Shown: positions 11,694 to 25,000 of the stretch, piece after piece | Position numbering within the stretch: the stretch's first letter is position 1 | How the letters are laid out: each line of letters opens with the position of its first letter | Assembly (NCBI GenBank): GCA_023525715.1 | Contig: CM042017.1 | Span: 75,037,666 to 75,101,665 of the forward strand | DNA: 64,000 nucleotides | DNA from: Cichorium intybus | Taxonomy: Eukaryota > Streptophyta > Magnoliopsida > Asterales > Asteraceae | Direction: 5' to 3' | The notes under the pieces: generated by a model | The model's database searches: none | What the model was told of the DNA's origin: nothing | The model's input: the letters and a program-made list of their open reading frames with translations, nothing else | Translations under genes and position numbers: made by a program

Positions 11694-14600
11694 ATGGAAG
11701 GTTTTTGCGACATTAATCATCAATTAGGTTCAATGATTGAAGAAATTGACCAGAGGACAGCGATTTGTGAATATGATTCGTCTACTTTTCGAATTGAAGA
11801 ACACTCTTTTGATGCGTCGACTCCGATGAATGTTGATATTGATGTAGATTATTCGTCAGAATCTGTTGAAGTTCAGAGTCGGAATACTTCTATTGATTCA
11901 GATATTCATATTGAAAGGGAATCTCGATCAACATCAGGTATATTTTCTTCGTTATTATTCGTTTTTCTTATTCATCTCTGTTATGGAAGACTTTTATTCA
12001 ATACGCTTATTTTGTCATACTCTTCAATCAAGCTTATGTATTTCATGTTCGTATTTGTGTTTTGCTATGTTCTAGTTCGATTGTTTTAGCAGGTTAGTTA
12101 TATTGTTTTAATGTGTGAATTGTCTTTATGATTGTGATAGATACTATTATACCTGTAGTTTATTGTTAAGAAGTGAAATTATTTGTTAATGTATCATACA
12201 TTGAGTTCCTATGTTGTGGTTTTACTTCAGTTAAGGTTAGTTGTTATACTTACAGTTCTTATAGTTTTTAAGGTTTGAATTGTCTTTATGATTGTGGTTT
12301 TACCATTTTAGTGATATAGTTTTTAAGGTGTGAATTGTCTTTATGATTGTGATAGATAGTATTTACTTGGTGTAATTGGTTTAATATTTAGTTTTTATTC
12401 TGTGATGTTTTTGTGCAGTTGATGAATATATACCTTCTGAGTTTTATTCACCCAATGGTACTCGTATTATTTGGATCCCTAAGGATGTTGATGATGTGAA
12501 ACCAAAGCTTGGGACTATATATCAAAGCATTGATGAAGCAATTGATTTCTATAAGAAGTATGCTTGTGCTTCTGGTTTTGATGTTAGAAAAACAACTACA
12601 AAAAAGAAAGGAGGTAACATTCTTACACATAGATATATGGTATGCAGTAGACAGGGGTTTCCAGATTCTGTTTTAGTTGATACAATGGATAATGAGAATA
12701 ATAATCCATTTAGAAACTCTAATATTAAAAGGATGGGATGCAAGGCTTGTGCTAAATTTAAGAGAGTAGGAGATTCTATGCAGTTTCAATTGTATGAATT
12801 TGAAGAAAGACACAATCATAGTTTGGTCTCTAAGCAATACAAATATCTTTTAAAGATGAACAGGCAGTTAGACTTTTCTGGGCAAACATTTATTCAAAAG
12901 ATGGCGAATTCTAGTATTGGGGCAACAAAAGCTTATCATTTGTATCATGGGTTACATGGTGGTTATAATATCAATGGAGGTACTGTTGTTGACTATAAAA
13001 ATCATGCTAGGAAGGTTAATTGTTTTGTCGGGAAGGACGATGCGCAAATGCTTGTAGATAAGTATGAAATTCGAAAGAGAGAGGATCCAAATTTTTCGTT
13101 CGAGTATAGATGTGAGAAAGGTGTATTAAGTGCACTTTTTTGGGCGGATGAAATTTGTAAGGCTAACTATAAAGAATTTGGTGATATTTTGTCTTTTGAT
13201 GCAACGTTTCGTACGAACAAGTAAGTTTCTTTTTATTAAGTTTTTTTATATTATTAAGTTATTTTGTTTAAATTAATTTTGTTTTATGTGATTTAGGTAC
13301 CGGATGGTTTTTGTTCCTTTTACGGGAATTGACAACCATAGAAAGAGTATTACATTTGGTGTTGGTCTTTTAAGCAGTGAAACAACAGATTCTTATGTAT
13401 GGTTGTTGAATTCATTCTTAAAAGCTTTTGGAAAACAACCATCAGTGGTTGTAACTGATGAAGATGCTGCAATGAAGATTGCAATAGAACGAGTATTCAC
13501 AATGTCACGACATAGGCTATGCATGTGGCATATTTCACAAAAATTATCGTCTAAGGTTTGTATTTTCTACACAATCATATATTCATTTCGTTTAAGGTTG
13601 TTAGTACTTATAAGTAGTTGTGAAATATAATGTATAGTTAAGCAGTGAATGTTGTATTATTCTAATTTTGGTTATGTATCATTAGTACTGATGTGAAAAT
13701 ATTATATATTCATAGTTTGATTTTAATGTAAATTGATAGGTGTGTGATGAACTTGCTAATGATATGGAGTTCAAGAAACGATTCAATCAACTTATTTGGA
13801 ATTCAACTATAGATGGGAATGAATTTGATGTTCGATGGACATCTCTGATTGGTGATTACAACCTTCAAGAAAATAGATGGCTGTCCAAGATGTTTGCTAT
13901 GCGTGAAAGTTGGATACCAGCATTTTTTAGGAATACGCCTTTATCTGCATTAATGAGGACAACTTCCAGGTCTGAAAGCGCGAATTCTGCATTCAATAAA
14001 ACTTCTCATTGGGGAAATACATTGGTTACATTCATGATATCTTTTGAGTCAGCAATGGAAAGACAAAGAAGCAACCAAATCTATCTTGATAATTTGGACA
14101 CCACTTCAAATTCTAAATTGAAGACATCCTTAAAAATTGAGAAGCATGCTTCTGGTTTGTACACGAATGCAGTATTCAGGAAAGTTCAGAAAGAAATTTA
14201 TGATTCTTTGTATTCATGTACACAACAAAGTATGTCTTCAAGTGATAATGATGATACATTTGTTATTATGGAAACAAAAGAATCAAGCAAGGCTACCAAA
14301 GATGCATTGTTTTGTGAAAACTTAGTTGCTGACACCGGATATGGCGTTTCAAATAAGGCTTTGTATTACAAGGTAATTATTTTTTATTAATACATGTTTA
14401 CATAGTATTAAGTTGTGAATTTTGATAAGTGTGTTAACTGTTTTTTATGTGAACAGGTTGTTTATAACAAGAAAGAAATTACATTTGAATGTAGTTGTTC
14501 ATTGTTTTTCCAGTATGGCATCCTATGCAGTCATATATTCTGCATCTTTAGAACATTTCATATCGATCAAATACCTTCAAAGTATATTGTTAGGCGTTGG

Positions 14601-15119
14601 ATGAAGCATCTGATACCACCTGATGTCCTTTCAAAACGATATTCTTTTGGTGAAAGCTCAAAGTCATTAGATAAACTGTCTTGTGAGGTTTTCAGTTTTG
14701 TGGATCAAACTGTGGCTTCTTTTAGTAAGGAGGAGAGCAAACTGATGGAGTTTTTTCAACTGATTAAGGAAGCCAAGATAAAAGTTGATGGTGATACATG
14801 TACTTCAAGTTCAAACACGTGTGATATGAACAAGAAAGACGGTTGTGAATTTATTCAGTCTTCTCTTGGTGTAAACAAACCAGCTTCTACTGATATTGAA
14901 AATCCATCGGGTATAAAAAATAAAGGATGTGGTACTGGGAAGAGGTTGAAAAGTGCCAGGGAGAAGGCGATTGTGCAATCATTGAAAAAGAGAAGGCAAT
15001 GTACGAGGTGTAAGCTTGTTATTGGTCACAATATAAGGACTTGTGAACGGTTGGAAAAAGAAGCTAAAGCAAAGGAAGCAGCAAAGGAAGCATCAAAAAG
15101 GTCAAATCAAGTTGCATGA
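11694..15119 (+). CDS. FAR1/Jittery-type MULE transposase, apparently intact
   Basis: Five exons, 11694-11937, 12419-13220, 13297-13555, 13740-14372 and 14457-15119, total 2601 nt (866 residues plus stop), all GT-AG and in phase. Domains in order: an acidic N-terminus; a FAR1 DNA-binding domain starting at FYKKYACASGFDVRK, with Cys residues and a HNH pattern in EERHNHSL; a MULE transposase domain with candidate catalytic Asp in SFDATF and VVTDEDAA, the CMWHI motif, and a Glu near NEFDVRW; a SWIM zinc finger CSC-x(n)-CSHIF; a basic tail; and a C-terminal knuckle CTRCKLVIGHNIRTC. It should bind the terminal repeats and excise and integrate the element in the nucleus. Homology is shared with the domesticated light-signalling factors FHY3/FAR1, but its place beside a terminal repeat marks it as a transposon gene. 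No stop or frameshift was seen. Confidence 0.93.
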
Positions 15120-16058
15120 ATAAAGTAACATTGTGTTTGAAAGTCTTAATATTTTTTAAGTTTTAGTTTTTACAGAATAAGTTTGGTATAGCCATACTTT
15201 TATGCTAAATTCACAGTTTAATTAGTGTTTCAGATGGTTTTGTTAATCTTTGAGACTTGATGGTTTTGTTAATGCCTGAGACTTGATTCTTTTGTTAATG
15301 TTTAAGAGTTGACATTTGTGATTTTTATTACATTGTTTTGATTTTAAGTAGTTTTATAGATTGATTTTGTGTTAAATAACATTCATCAAGTTGGTATTTG
15401 TGAAAATAACTTTTTATGTGTTTAATTCGCATCTTAATAGTTTTTAGATTCGCGGTTGAAAGAGTTCAATTTGTATTAGTTTTTGTTCAGCATTTTTACT
15501 TTCAACTTCACTTCATAGTTTGTTTCGATGTCCTCTGATATGTGCTCTTTAAGACAAGTTATTAACTATGCCAACTGTAAACATACACTTTTAGAATTTA
15601 CAAACCATACATTCACAGTTTAATTTTTATAAAATGGCAAATATGAATGTTGTATGAATTTGAATCAATCATCAGTGTTTTAAAATACACTATAAGTAGA
15701 TTTTACTTTGTTTGTTTGGATGTCGTGTGATATGTTGTCTTTAAGAGAAGTTATTAACTATGCCAACAGTAAACATACACTTTCAGAATTTACGAAACAT
15801 TCATTCACATTTTAATTTTTTAAAATGTCAAATAAGAATGTTGTATGAAACAGAATTAGTCATCAGTTTAATTTTTACTAAGATGATAGAAACATTCATA
15901 GGTACCAAAAACCTAAGTTTAGACATTCATAATTTGTGAGTTAACTTTTCCTAGAAACCAACCAAAAGCTAATTCCAAAAGGTACAAGTTTCCAAAACCT
16001 AATTCCAAAAGGTACAAGTTCATTACTTACAAAAACTAAAAGAGGAAATATAAAGTTT
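15120..16058. other. Intergenic spacer between the two convergent genes of element C
   Basis: AT-rich, non-coding. A segment with ATGCCAAC(A/T)GTAAACATACA occurs twice, near 15568 and 15757 (spacing about 190 bp), so the spacer contains a diverged tandem duplication. Words such as ATTCACA and GTGAATG, frequent in the neighbouring introns, also occur here. Confidence 0.6.
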
Positions 16059-19000
16059 TCAAAGGTTGTCAATCAAGGCGAAACGTTCTTTATGGTTTTC
16101 CAATGCATACTTCAGCTTCTGTTTTTGAACATCTGTTGGCAGTTTTTCAAATTCGTGCCCTTCATCTGTTATCTTTTGGCTGTGTATGTTGATATCATTC
16201 ACCAGCAGCTTTGTAAGGTATTTTGCTCGAAGTTTTGTGACAGTTGCTTTCTGCTGTTTCTGATCGGTCTCTATGTCACAATTCCATGTAGTCTGCCCCT
16301 GTCCTTTAAATGTTTCCATGTGTCTCATTAACAAAATTCCACTGTCCACGTGATAATCATCCGACCACCACTTCAGTTTGAACTTGACCACTTCTTTTTT
16401 CTTCAAGTCTTGTGCTTTTGGATGGGCATTATCCATCAGGTAATCTTGCATCATTTCTAGCTGATAATACCAAAAATAAAAGATTCTCATTTTGATAAAT
16501 TAAAAGATTCACAGTTTAATGGATAATAATTTTTATTGCACAATGTATTAAGTCAATGGTCAGTGGTTACCAATAATTTTGGCAAGTTCCCGTACTCTAG
16601 CACAATATGTGGCATTGTTGTCTTGTTACTGTCAATTATGTATGCTGAAATGCGTTGCAAGTTGAAACAAATCAAATAGCAGTTTCTTTTTTCGATGATT
16701 GGGAAGAATAACTGCATTTAAAATATATTTTGAAACTGTTAGTATATAAATACATATTAATAATTAAAAGTAAGTAAATGTTTTTACTCACAATCCCAAT
16801 TTTCTTCAAACCTCCAATATCGGGGTAGTTGTCAAAAACATGCATCATTTTTTCTTCAAACATTGAATACCTTTTGCTATATTCCTCTTTTTCGTCCATT
16901 ATTGCTTCAGTCTGAAAACAATAAAAAAATTTATGTATTATATTAGTTTATGTTATTAACATTCATATAAAAATAAGTATATGTCTAATGTTAAGTTTTA
17001 CGTACCATTATTCCAGTTGGAAAGTAGAAACGCAATGGTGAAGTTTTTGCCCTGCGTTTCTCTTCTTCATTTAATAATAATGACCAGCAATCAATTACTT
17101 TTGGATGTACATTTGAACTTTGAATGAAGGTTTCAAAAATTATTCTTTTTTCATAATGTCCTTGAGCCGTTTCAAATATTATTTCCCTGTTTTATGTGAC
17201 AATACAAAACAGTTAGAATCATGTTATGTGTAAGAAATGTAGATGGATATTTTTAAACAAATTAAGTAGTGAATGATGGAAATGTTATTTTATTTTCAAG
17301 TTTCTATGAATGGATATTGTGAAATTTTTGTGAATGTAATTTTTATTAAAGCGAATCAAGTTGTGAATCATTGAGATTTTATTTTATTTCACAAGTTATT
17401 TGGTATTCTGTATATACGAATTAAGTTGTGAATGGTGTTTTCAAAAGTAATTAAATTTTTAATTGTGAATGTTATTTTGATGCATTTTTCAAACCAATTA
17501 AGTTAATGATAGAAATGTTATCTTATTCTCAAGTATGTCTTTATCCATATTGTGAATGATTGACAACTTATTGTCATTCACAAGTTAATTGGTATTCTGT
17601 AGTTAAGTTTTTAAACCAATTAAGTTGTGAATGTTGTTTTCAAAAGTAGGTAAGTTGTGAATGATGGAGTTGTTATCTTATGCACAAGTGAATGAGTGAC
17701 ATTTTACTGTCTTTCGCAACTTAATTTCAATATATATAAATGTTTTTTTATTGTTAAAGGTCATGTTATTTTTGTGAATGTAATTTTTTCAAAAGTGAAT
17801 CAAGTTGTGAATCATTGACATTTTATTGTTATTCCACAAGTTAATTGGTATTCTGTATAAACCAATTAAGTTGTGAATGGTGTTTTCAAAAAATAGCTAA
17901 GTATTTAAACAAATTAACTTCTTGTTAGTATTGACTTACTCAGGGTTTTTTTGCATGGAGTATATTGCCCGTGAAACTCTTGTCTCATTTGCAAACAGAC
18001 CATCTTTTGGTGCAACTTGTCTTCTCAAGTATGGTGATAGGTTCGGTTCTGTTGAAATGATTTCCCTTTTGCATCTTGTATTAACTCCTTGTTTCTTATT
18101 TTCTTCTTCTTCTTTTTCTTTTTCTTTGTTAGTTTCCAATTCAGTCCCTTTAGCCATATCTTTTTCTTTTCCTTCAAGTTTTTCTTTCTCTTTTTGTTTG
18201 TTGCTTCCCAATCCAGTGTCTTCTACTACATCTTTTTCCTTTCCTTTGTTACTTTCTCTTCCTTCTTTTTCAAGTGTCCCTTTTTCTTTTTCTATTTTTC
18301 CAGCATCTTTTATAAAACCTGTAATGGGTGATGGAGAGGTGTTAGGTTGAGTGAATTCAGGTGTGAGGCCAAGTGAGAATGTTGGTTGAGAAGATTGATT
18401 GTTTAGTGGTGTTTGAGAAGGTTTATTTGAAGAGTTATTGTTTATACTTGTTTGAATAATTTGGTCAATCTGAGCAAGCACTGTTGGGGACTCGAATGTC
18501 GGGGTATACAACATGTTTTTTGTTGTATCTTCATCTTGTACTACTGTTGGTGTTTCAAGGACTTGATGAGCTTCATTTTCTGTTGGGTTTTGCTGTTGTT
18601 TTTGTGATGTTTCTTCTTGTTCCTTTTCGGCTGTTTTTGGTGTTTGGTGTGTTTCTTTTTGTTGAACTACATGTGAAGGTGATTTGTTAGTTGTTGGTGT
18701 TTCATGTGTTTCTTGATGGATATGTAGTGGTGTCATGGTGCTAGAAGAAGTTTCTTTGTTTTTATTTGATGTTTCGGCACTGTCGGTGTTGAACATGTTT
18801 TTGAATTTCATAAACCATCCTTTGATTGTTTTGTCATTTGGATATGCTTGTGTTGCATTCCAAATGACATCTTGCATTCTTTCTTTGCACTGAAGAACTT
18901 TCTTGTAATCTTTTTCAATCATTAAACAATAATCCTGCAGCAGTTGTATGTTTGTTAGTTAGTATTATATAAGAGTTAGAAACAAATTCACTGTTTAATA

Positions 19001-22000
19001 TGGAATTTAGTATGATCATTCACAGTTTAATGTGAAATGTATCCTCATCATTCACAATTTAACAGAATATAAATTGGAAGAATTATTACCTCAATTCCTA
19101 TTGCTTCATTTTCTTTTTGATTTGAATCTTGTTCATTTTCATTCTCATCTTCTTCATCTTCTACCATTCTATCATCTTCTTGTCCACTGTATTGCATGAC
19201 ATCTTCTAAAAGTTTCACATTTCCAAATCTCCCTTGATTAATCTCAAACTGTTCTCTACTTTTCAGCCTTGCATAGTTCCAATAATGGATTGGTCTGATT
19301 TCTCTATTCACATAAATATGTCCACATATTGTTGAATGAACATACAACAGCTGTAATAGATATCCAAATGATACAAAAGTTAGCTATTTTTTATTATAAT
19401 ATTTAGTATATATAGCAAAAGTGTTTATTACTTAAATTGTACTTACTACTAAGAATGGCAGTGGCCCTGCATAGTAGCTGTTGTTACTGTTTGGCTTCCA
19501 GATACTTTTGCTATTCTTCAAACAATTGTTCAAATACTTGCACCAGTTGACAGTTGACTTGTCTTCCAATGCTATCAACTTTGGAATATGTCTTGTTTCA
19601 GTAGCTCCAGATGTTGTTTTCTCAATTATCGAGTTTATGAAAAGTGTCAAAAAGTTGATTACAAACATCTCATCAGCTTCATCTGTTTGTTCCAGCAGAT
19701 CACAAAGTGGTTGCATTGTTTTTGATACTTTTGGATCTTGTGCATACCACTGTTTGAGTTCTTCATTGTCTGGTTCACAGTCTTGGATTGAATCAAGGTC
19801 TATCCCATCTTTTTGTATTCCTAGCACTTCATGGATCTTGTCTTCTGTTATCTTTATCTTAATATCACCCAAATCTATTGAATTAGTTTTTGGGTCATAT
19901 TTTAAGACAACATAATGAGCTATCTTGGCAGGTATTATATCTAGGGACATGTCAATCATCGATCCTAAACCTAGCCATCTAACACATTCTTTTTGCTCAT
20001 TGCTTAAAGTCTTTAGTGTCGTCCAAAAGCTTTTCGTTGTCACCCTTGTTCTTATTGGTGGGAACGTATCATCTTCTTTTTTTTCTTGTATCTCTATTTT
20101 AGACTTTTTCTTTTTTGGTTCCCTTTTTGCAATGCTCTTTCGTTTTCTTGTTGGTTTATCTGTTTAACAATAAATTAAAAGTCAATATTAATGTTTTTAG
20201 TGCAATATATACAATTCATAAAACAGAAATAACATGAATAAGAATTTAATTATTATGTAACTTTTTGTATGGTGAATTAGTTATATTTACCTTCAGGTTG
20301 ATGTTGTTCATTTTCTATTTTCTTTTGCACTTTTCTCCTTGTTTTTTTGACAAATTTTTCTGTTTGTTCTTCGTGAATATCTGTCATAAATTTTTTTGTA
20401 TAAGTTGTTTGGATTACTATAATAATAACATTATTAAAATACTTGCCTTTACCTTTCTTTGTACTCTGTGAACGTGTTTTCCTTTTTGACGTTGTTTCTT
20501 TTTCTGTTGCTGAAAATAAAAATAACATTTTCATTAGAATTATGTATCAATATTTTTGTAAATTAATATTTATTCATGATTCACAAATTATTGTTAATAG
20601 GATTCATAGTGTAATATTAAGATTATTCACAAGTAATCATTCACATTATAACATATTATATAGTTTGAAACTTGCTAAACAAAGGATATTCATAATTTAT
20701 ATTATAACAAATTCTATATAACAAATTTATTATAACTGTTATACTTTTGAATAAGATAACATGTTCATCATTCACAACTTATTTAAGTTGTGAATGACAA
20801 TAAAATCTAAATGATTCACAACTAGTAAACTTCAATGATTTGAATGTCATCATTCACATTATAACATGTTATATAGTTTGAAACTTGCTAAACAGAGGAT
20901 ATTCATACTTTATATTATCACAAATTCTATATAACAAATTTGTCATAAGTGTTATACTTGTGAATAAGATACCATGTTCATAATTCACAACTTATTTAAG
21001 TTGTGAATGACAATAAAATGTAAATGATTCACAACTAGTAAACTTCAATGATTTGAATGTCATCATTCACATTATAACATGTTATATAGTTTGAAACTTG
21101 CTAAACAGAGGATATTCATACTTTATATTATCACAAATTCTATATAACAAATTGCTCATAATTGTCATAGTTGTGAATAAGATAACATGTGCATCATTCA
21201 CAACTTAGTTAAGTTGTGAATGATAATAAATTAGTATTGATATAAGATAATGCATAGTTTAATATTGATTAAAATATTTCATACCTTTTGATTTTTTTTT
21301 CTTTTGTGGTGTTTTCAACTTTGTTTTTGATTTCTCACCAACTTGATCGTCTGAAAGTCAGAAGATTGTATGTTAGTGTAATACTTAATTTTATTTCACT
21401 GCTTAAAATGTTGTTTTACCTGTATCTTTTTCGCGTTGTTCATCAGTTTGTTTACCCTTACCATCTGTAAGTCAGAAAATTATATGTTAGTGGAATATTT
21501 AAGTTTATTCCATTGCTTAATATGTTTCTTTACCTGCATCTCTTTTGTGTTTTACACGAGTTTCTGTACCCTGTTCAGAAGTTTTTGTATCCTGGTCATC
21601 TGTAAGTCAAAAAAGAAAATATAATGTACTTATAAGTAGTTTCCAAAAATTTTATTTCAGTGAAAAGAACATTTGCATCATTCACATTTTAATAGGATAT
21701 ATAGTTTGAAACTTGCTATACAAAGTATATTTATAATTTAGATTATCACAAATTCTATATAACAAATTTATCATAACTGTCATACTTGTGAATAAGATAA
21801 CATGTTCATCATTCACAACTTAGTTAAGTTGTGAATGAAAATAAAATGTAAATGATTCACAACTAGTAAGGTTCAATGATTTGAATGTCATCATTCACAT
21901 TATAACATGTTATATAGTTTGAAACTTGCTAAACAGAGGATATTCATACTTTATATTATCACAAATTCTATATAACAAATTTGTTATAACTGTCATACTT

Positions 22001-25000
22001 GTGAATAAGATACCATGTTCATCATTCACAACTTAGTTAAGTTGTGAATGACAATAAAATGTAAATGAGTCACAACTACATTGATTTTTTAAATAAGATT
22101 AGTTTCCCAAAATTTTATTTCACTGATAAGAACATTTACATCATTCACATTATAACAGGTTATATAGTTTGAATTTTGCTAAACAAAGGATATTCATACT
22201 TTAGATTATCACAAATTGTATATAACAAATTGCTCATTACTGTCATAATTGTGAATAAGATAACATGTACATCATTCACAACTTAGTTAAGTTGTGAATG
22301 ATAATAAATTAGTATTCATATAAGATAATGCATAGTTTAATATTGATTAAAATATTTCATACCTTTTGATTTTTTTTTCTTTTGTGGTGTTTTCAACTTT
22401 GTTTTTGTTTTCTCACCAACTTGATCATCTGAAAGTCAGAAAATTGTATGTTATTGTAATATTTAATTTTATTTCACTGCTTAAAATGTTCTTTTACCTG
22501 TATCTTTATCGCGTTGTTCATCAGTTTGTTTACCCTTACCATCTGTAAGTCAGAAAGTTATATGTTAGTGGAATATTTAAGTTTATTTCATTGCTTAATA
22601 TGTTTCTTTACCTGCATATGTTTTGTGTTTTGCAAGAGTTTCTGTACCCTGTTCAGAAGTTTTTGTACCCTGGTCATCTGTAAGTCAAAAAAGAAAATAT
22701 AATGTACTTATAAGTAGTTTCCCAAAATTTTATTTCAGTGAAAAGGACATTTACATCATTCACATTTTAATAGGATATATAGTTTGAATCTTGCTATACA
22801 GAGGATATTCATAATTTAGATTAGGGTAAATTGCATAAAAGTCATTAAGTTTTCCAATTTTCTCGATTTTGACACTGCATTTTTTGTTTTTGCAATTAAG
22901 TCATTATGTTTTCAGAAAAGTTGCAATTAAGTCATTATGTTTTCCAAAAAGTTGCAAAAATGACCATATGACCGGATGGTAACAGGTTACCAGGTCATAT
23001 GGTCAGATTTGCAATTTTTCAGAAAACCTAATGACTTAATAGCAAAAATAAAACATAGTGTCAAAATCAAGAAATCTAAAAAAGTTAGCGACTTTTAGGG
23101 TTTATTTCATAAAAAACCCTAAATTTTCAACTTTTCTCTATTTAAACCTAAAACTTTATTTTTTTCAAAAAAAACCTAAATTTTGGAGAAACTTTTTAAT
23201 TTATCCCCCTAACTGGTTTTACAGGTTATACATACGTTTTTTTTTCAGAAAAAAACCCTAATTTCTTTTTTTTTTCCGAAAAAACCCTCAATTTCAGTGA
23301 TTTTTTCACAAAAAAAAAATGTTTCTTCGTTTTTGTAATTGACATAACTTTCATATACGATGTCCAAATTCTACGAACTTTATATCACTGGAAAGGTCGT
23401 AAGTAATACTACAACTTTGCTTTACTGACTTTTGTTTGAATATGTTTAGATATTTCGCTACACTAGCTTGTTTTTTTATAATAGCTGTATCTTTTGCATA
23501 CGAGCTTTGTTTTCGACGTTCTATAAGTCGACGGATTCGTAAATACGAATACATCGTGTAATGAACATTATTTAAACCAAAATATTATTTGTATGATTTA
23601 TCGAATTTTACGCTACTATAGTCTATTATTCGAAATTATAACGTTTACTCGATAATTGATTCGAAATAGCGTATTGTAGTATTATAATTTCCAATAATAC
23701 ATTAGGAAAGTTATGAAAATTATATTTCAACGTATTATCCTAATTTGCGCTCTGGTTGACCTTTGTTGACCAAATTTGACGGATGTTACAGACGGGGTCG
23801 CAAGAAAGATATGCCAACTACAAAAACGAAGAAAAATAATTTTCTTTGTAAAAAAATCCCTGAAAAATCGTTTAACTTGTGGATAAACTCGTAAATGCCT
23901 AAATTAACTTGAATAATATTCATTACACGATGTATTCGTGTTTACGAATCTGTCGACTTATAGAACGTCGAAAACAAAGCTCGTATGCAAAATATACAGC
24001 TATTATAAGAAAACAAGCCAGTGTAGCGAAATATCTGAACATATTCAAACAAAAGTCAGTAAAGCAAAGTTGTAGTATTACTTACGATCTTTCCAGGGAT
24101 ATAAAGTTCGTAGAATTTGGACATCGTATATGAAAGTTATGTCAATTACAAAAACGAAGAAACATTTTTTTTGGTGAAAAAATCACTGAAATTGAGGGTT
24201 TTTTCCCGAAAAAAAAATAAATTAGGGTTTTTTCTGAAAAAAAAAAGTATGTATAACCTGTAAAACCGGTTAAGGGGATAAATTAAAAAGTTTCTCCAAA
24301 ATTTAGGTTTTTTTTTTGAAAAAAAATAAAGTTTTAGGTTTAAACAGAAAAAAGTTGAAAATTTAGGGTTTTTTATGAAATAAACCCTAAAAGTCGCTAA
24401 CTTTTTCAGATTTCTTGATTTTGACACTATGTTTTATTTTTGCTATTAAGTCATTAGGTTTTCTGAAAAATTGCAAATCTGACCATATGACCTGGTAACA
24501 TGTTACCATCCGGTCATATGGTCATTTTTGCAACTTTTTGGAAAACATAATGACTTAATTGCAATTTTTCTGAAAACATAATGACTTAATTACAAAAACT
24601 AAAAATGCTGTGTCAAAATCGAGAAAATTGTAAAACTTAGTGACTTTTATGCAATTTACCCTTTAGATTATCACAAATACTATATAACAAATTGTTTATA
24701 AATGTCATAGTTGTGAATAAGATAACATGTCCATCATTCACAACTTTGTTTTTGTTTTCTCACCAACTTGATCATCTGAAAGTCACAAAAGTATATGTTT
24801 GTGGAATATTTAAGTTTATTTCACTGCTTAAAATGTTGTTTTACCTGTATCTTTTTCTCGTTGTTCATCAGTTCTTTTGGGTTGTCCAGGAGCTTGTCTA
24901 CCATGTTCAGCAGTTTCTGTACCTTGGTTATCTGTAAGAGACAAAAATATATGTTAGTGTAATATTTAAGTTTATTTCACAGCTTAAAATGTTTATTTAC

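Noticed and set aside
12448..12743. Minus-strand frames inside the FAR1-type transposase
   Set aside because: Shadows of the transposase exon, which has domain support and correct splicing.
17922..18690. Plus-strand Ser/Phe-rich open frames
   Set aside because: They are complementary to the Lys/Glu/Thr-rich long exon of the Ulp1-like gene on the minus strand, which fits canonical splice sites on both sides.
22800..24670. Central part of element D as a small gene (frames near 23351-23554 and 23909-24133)
   Set aside because: The two frames are inverted copies of each other in the fold-back arms and have no domain or splice structure.
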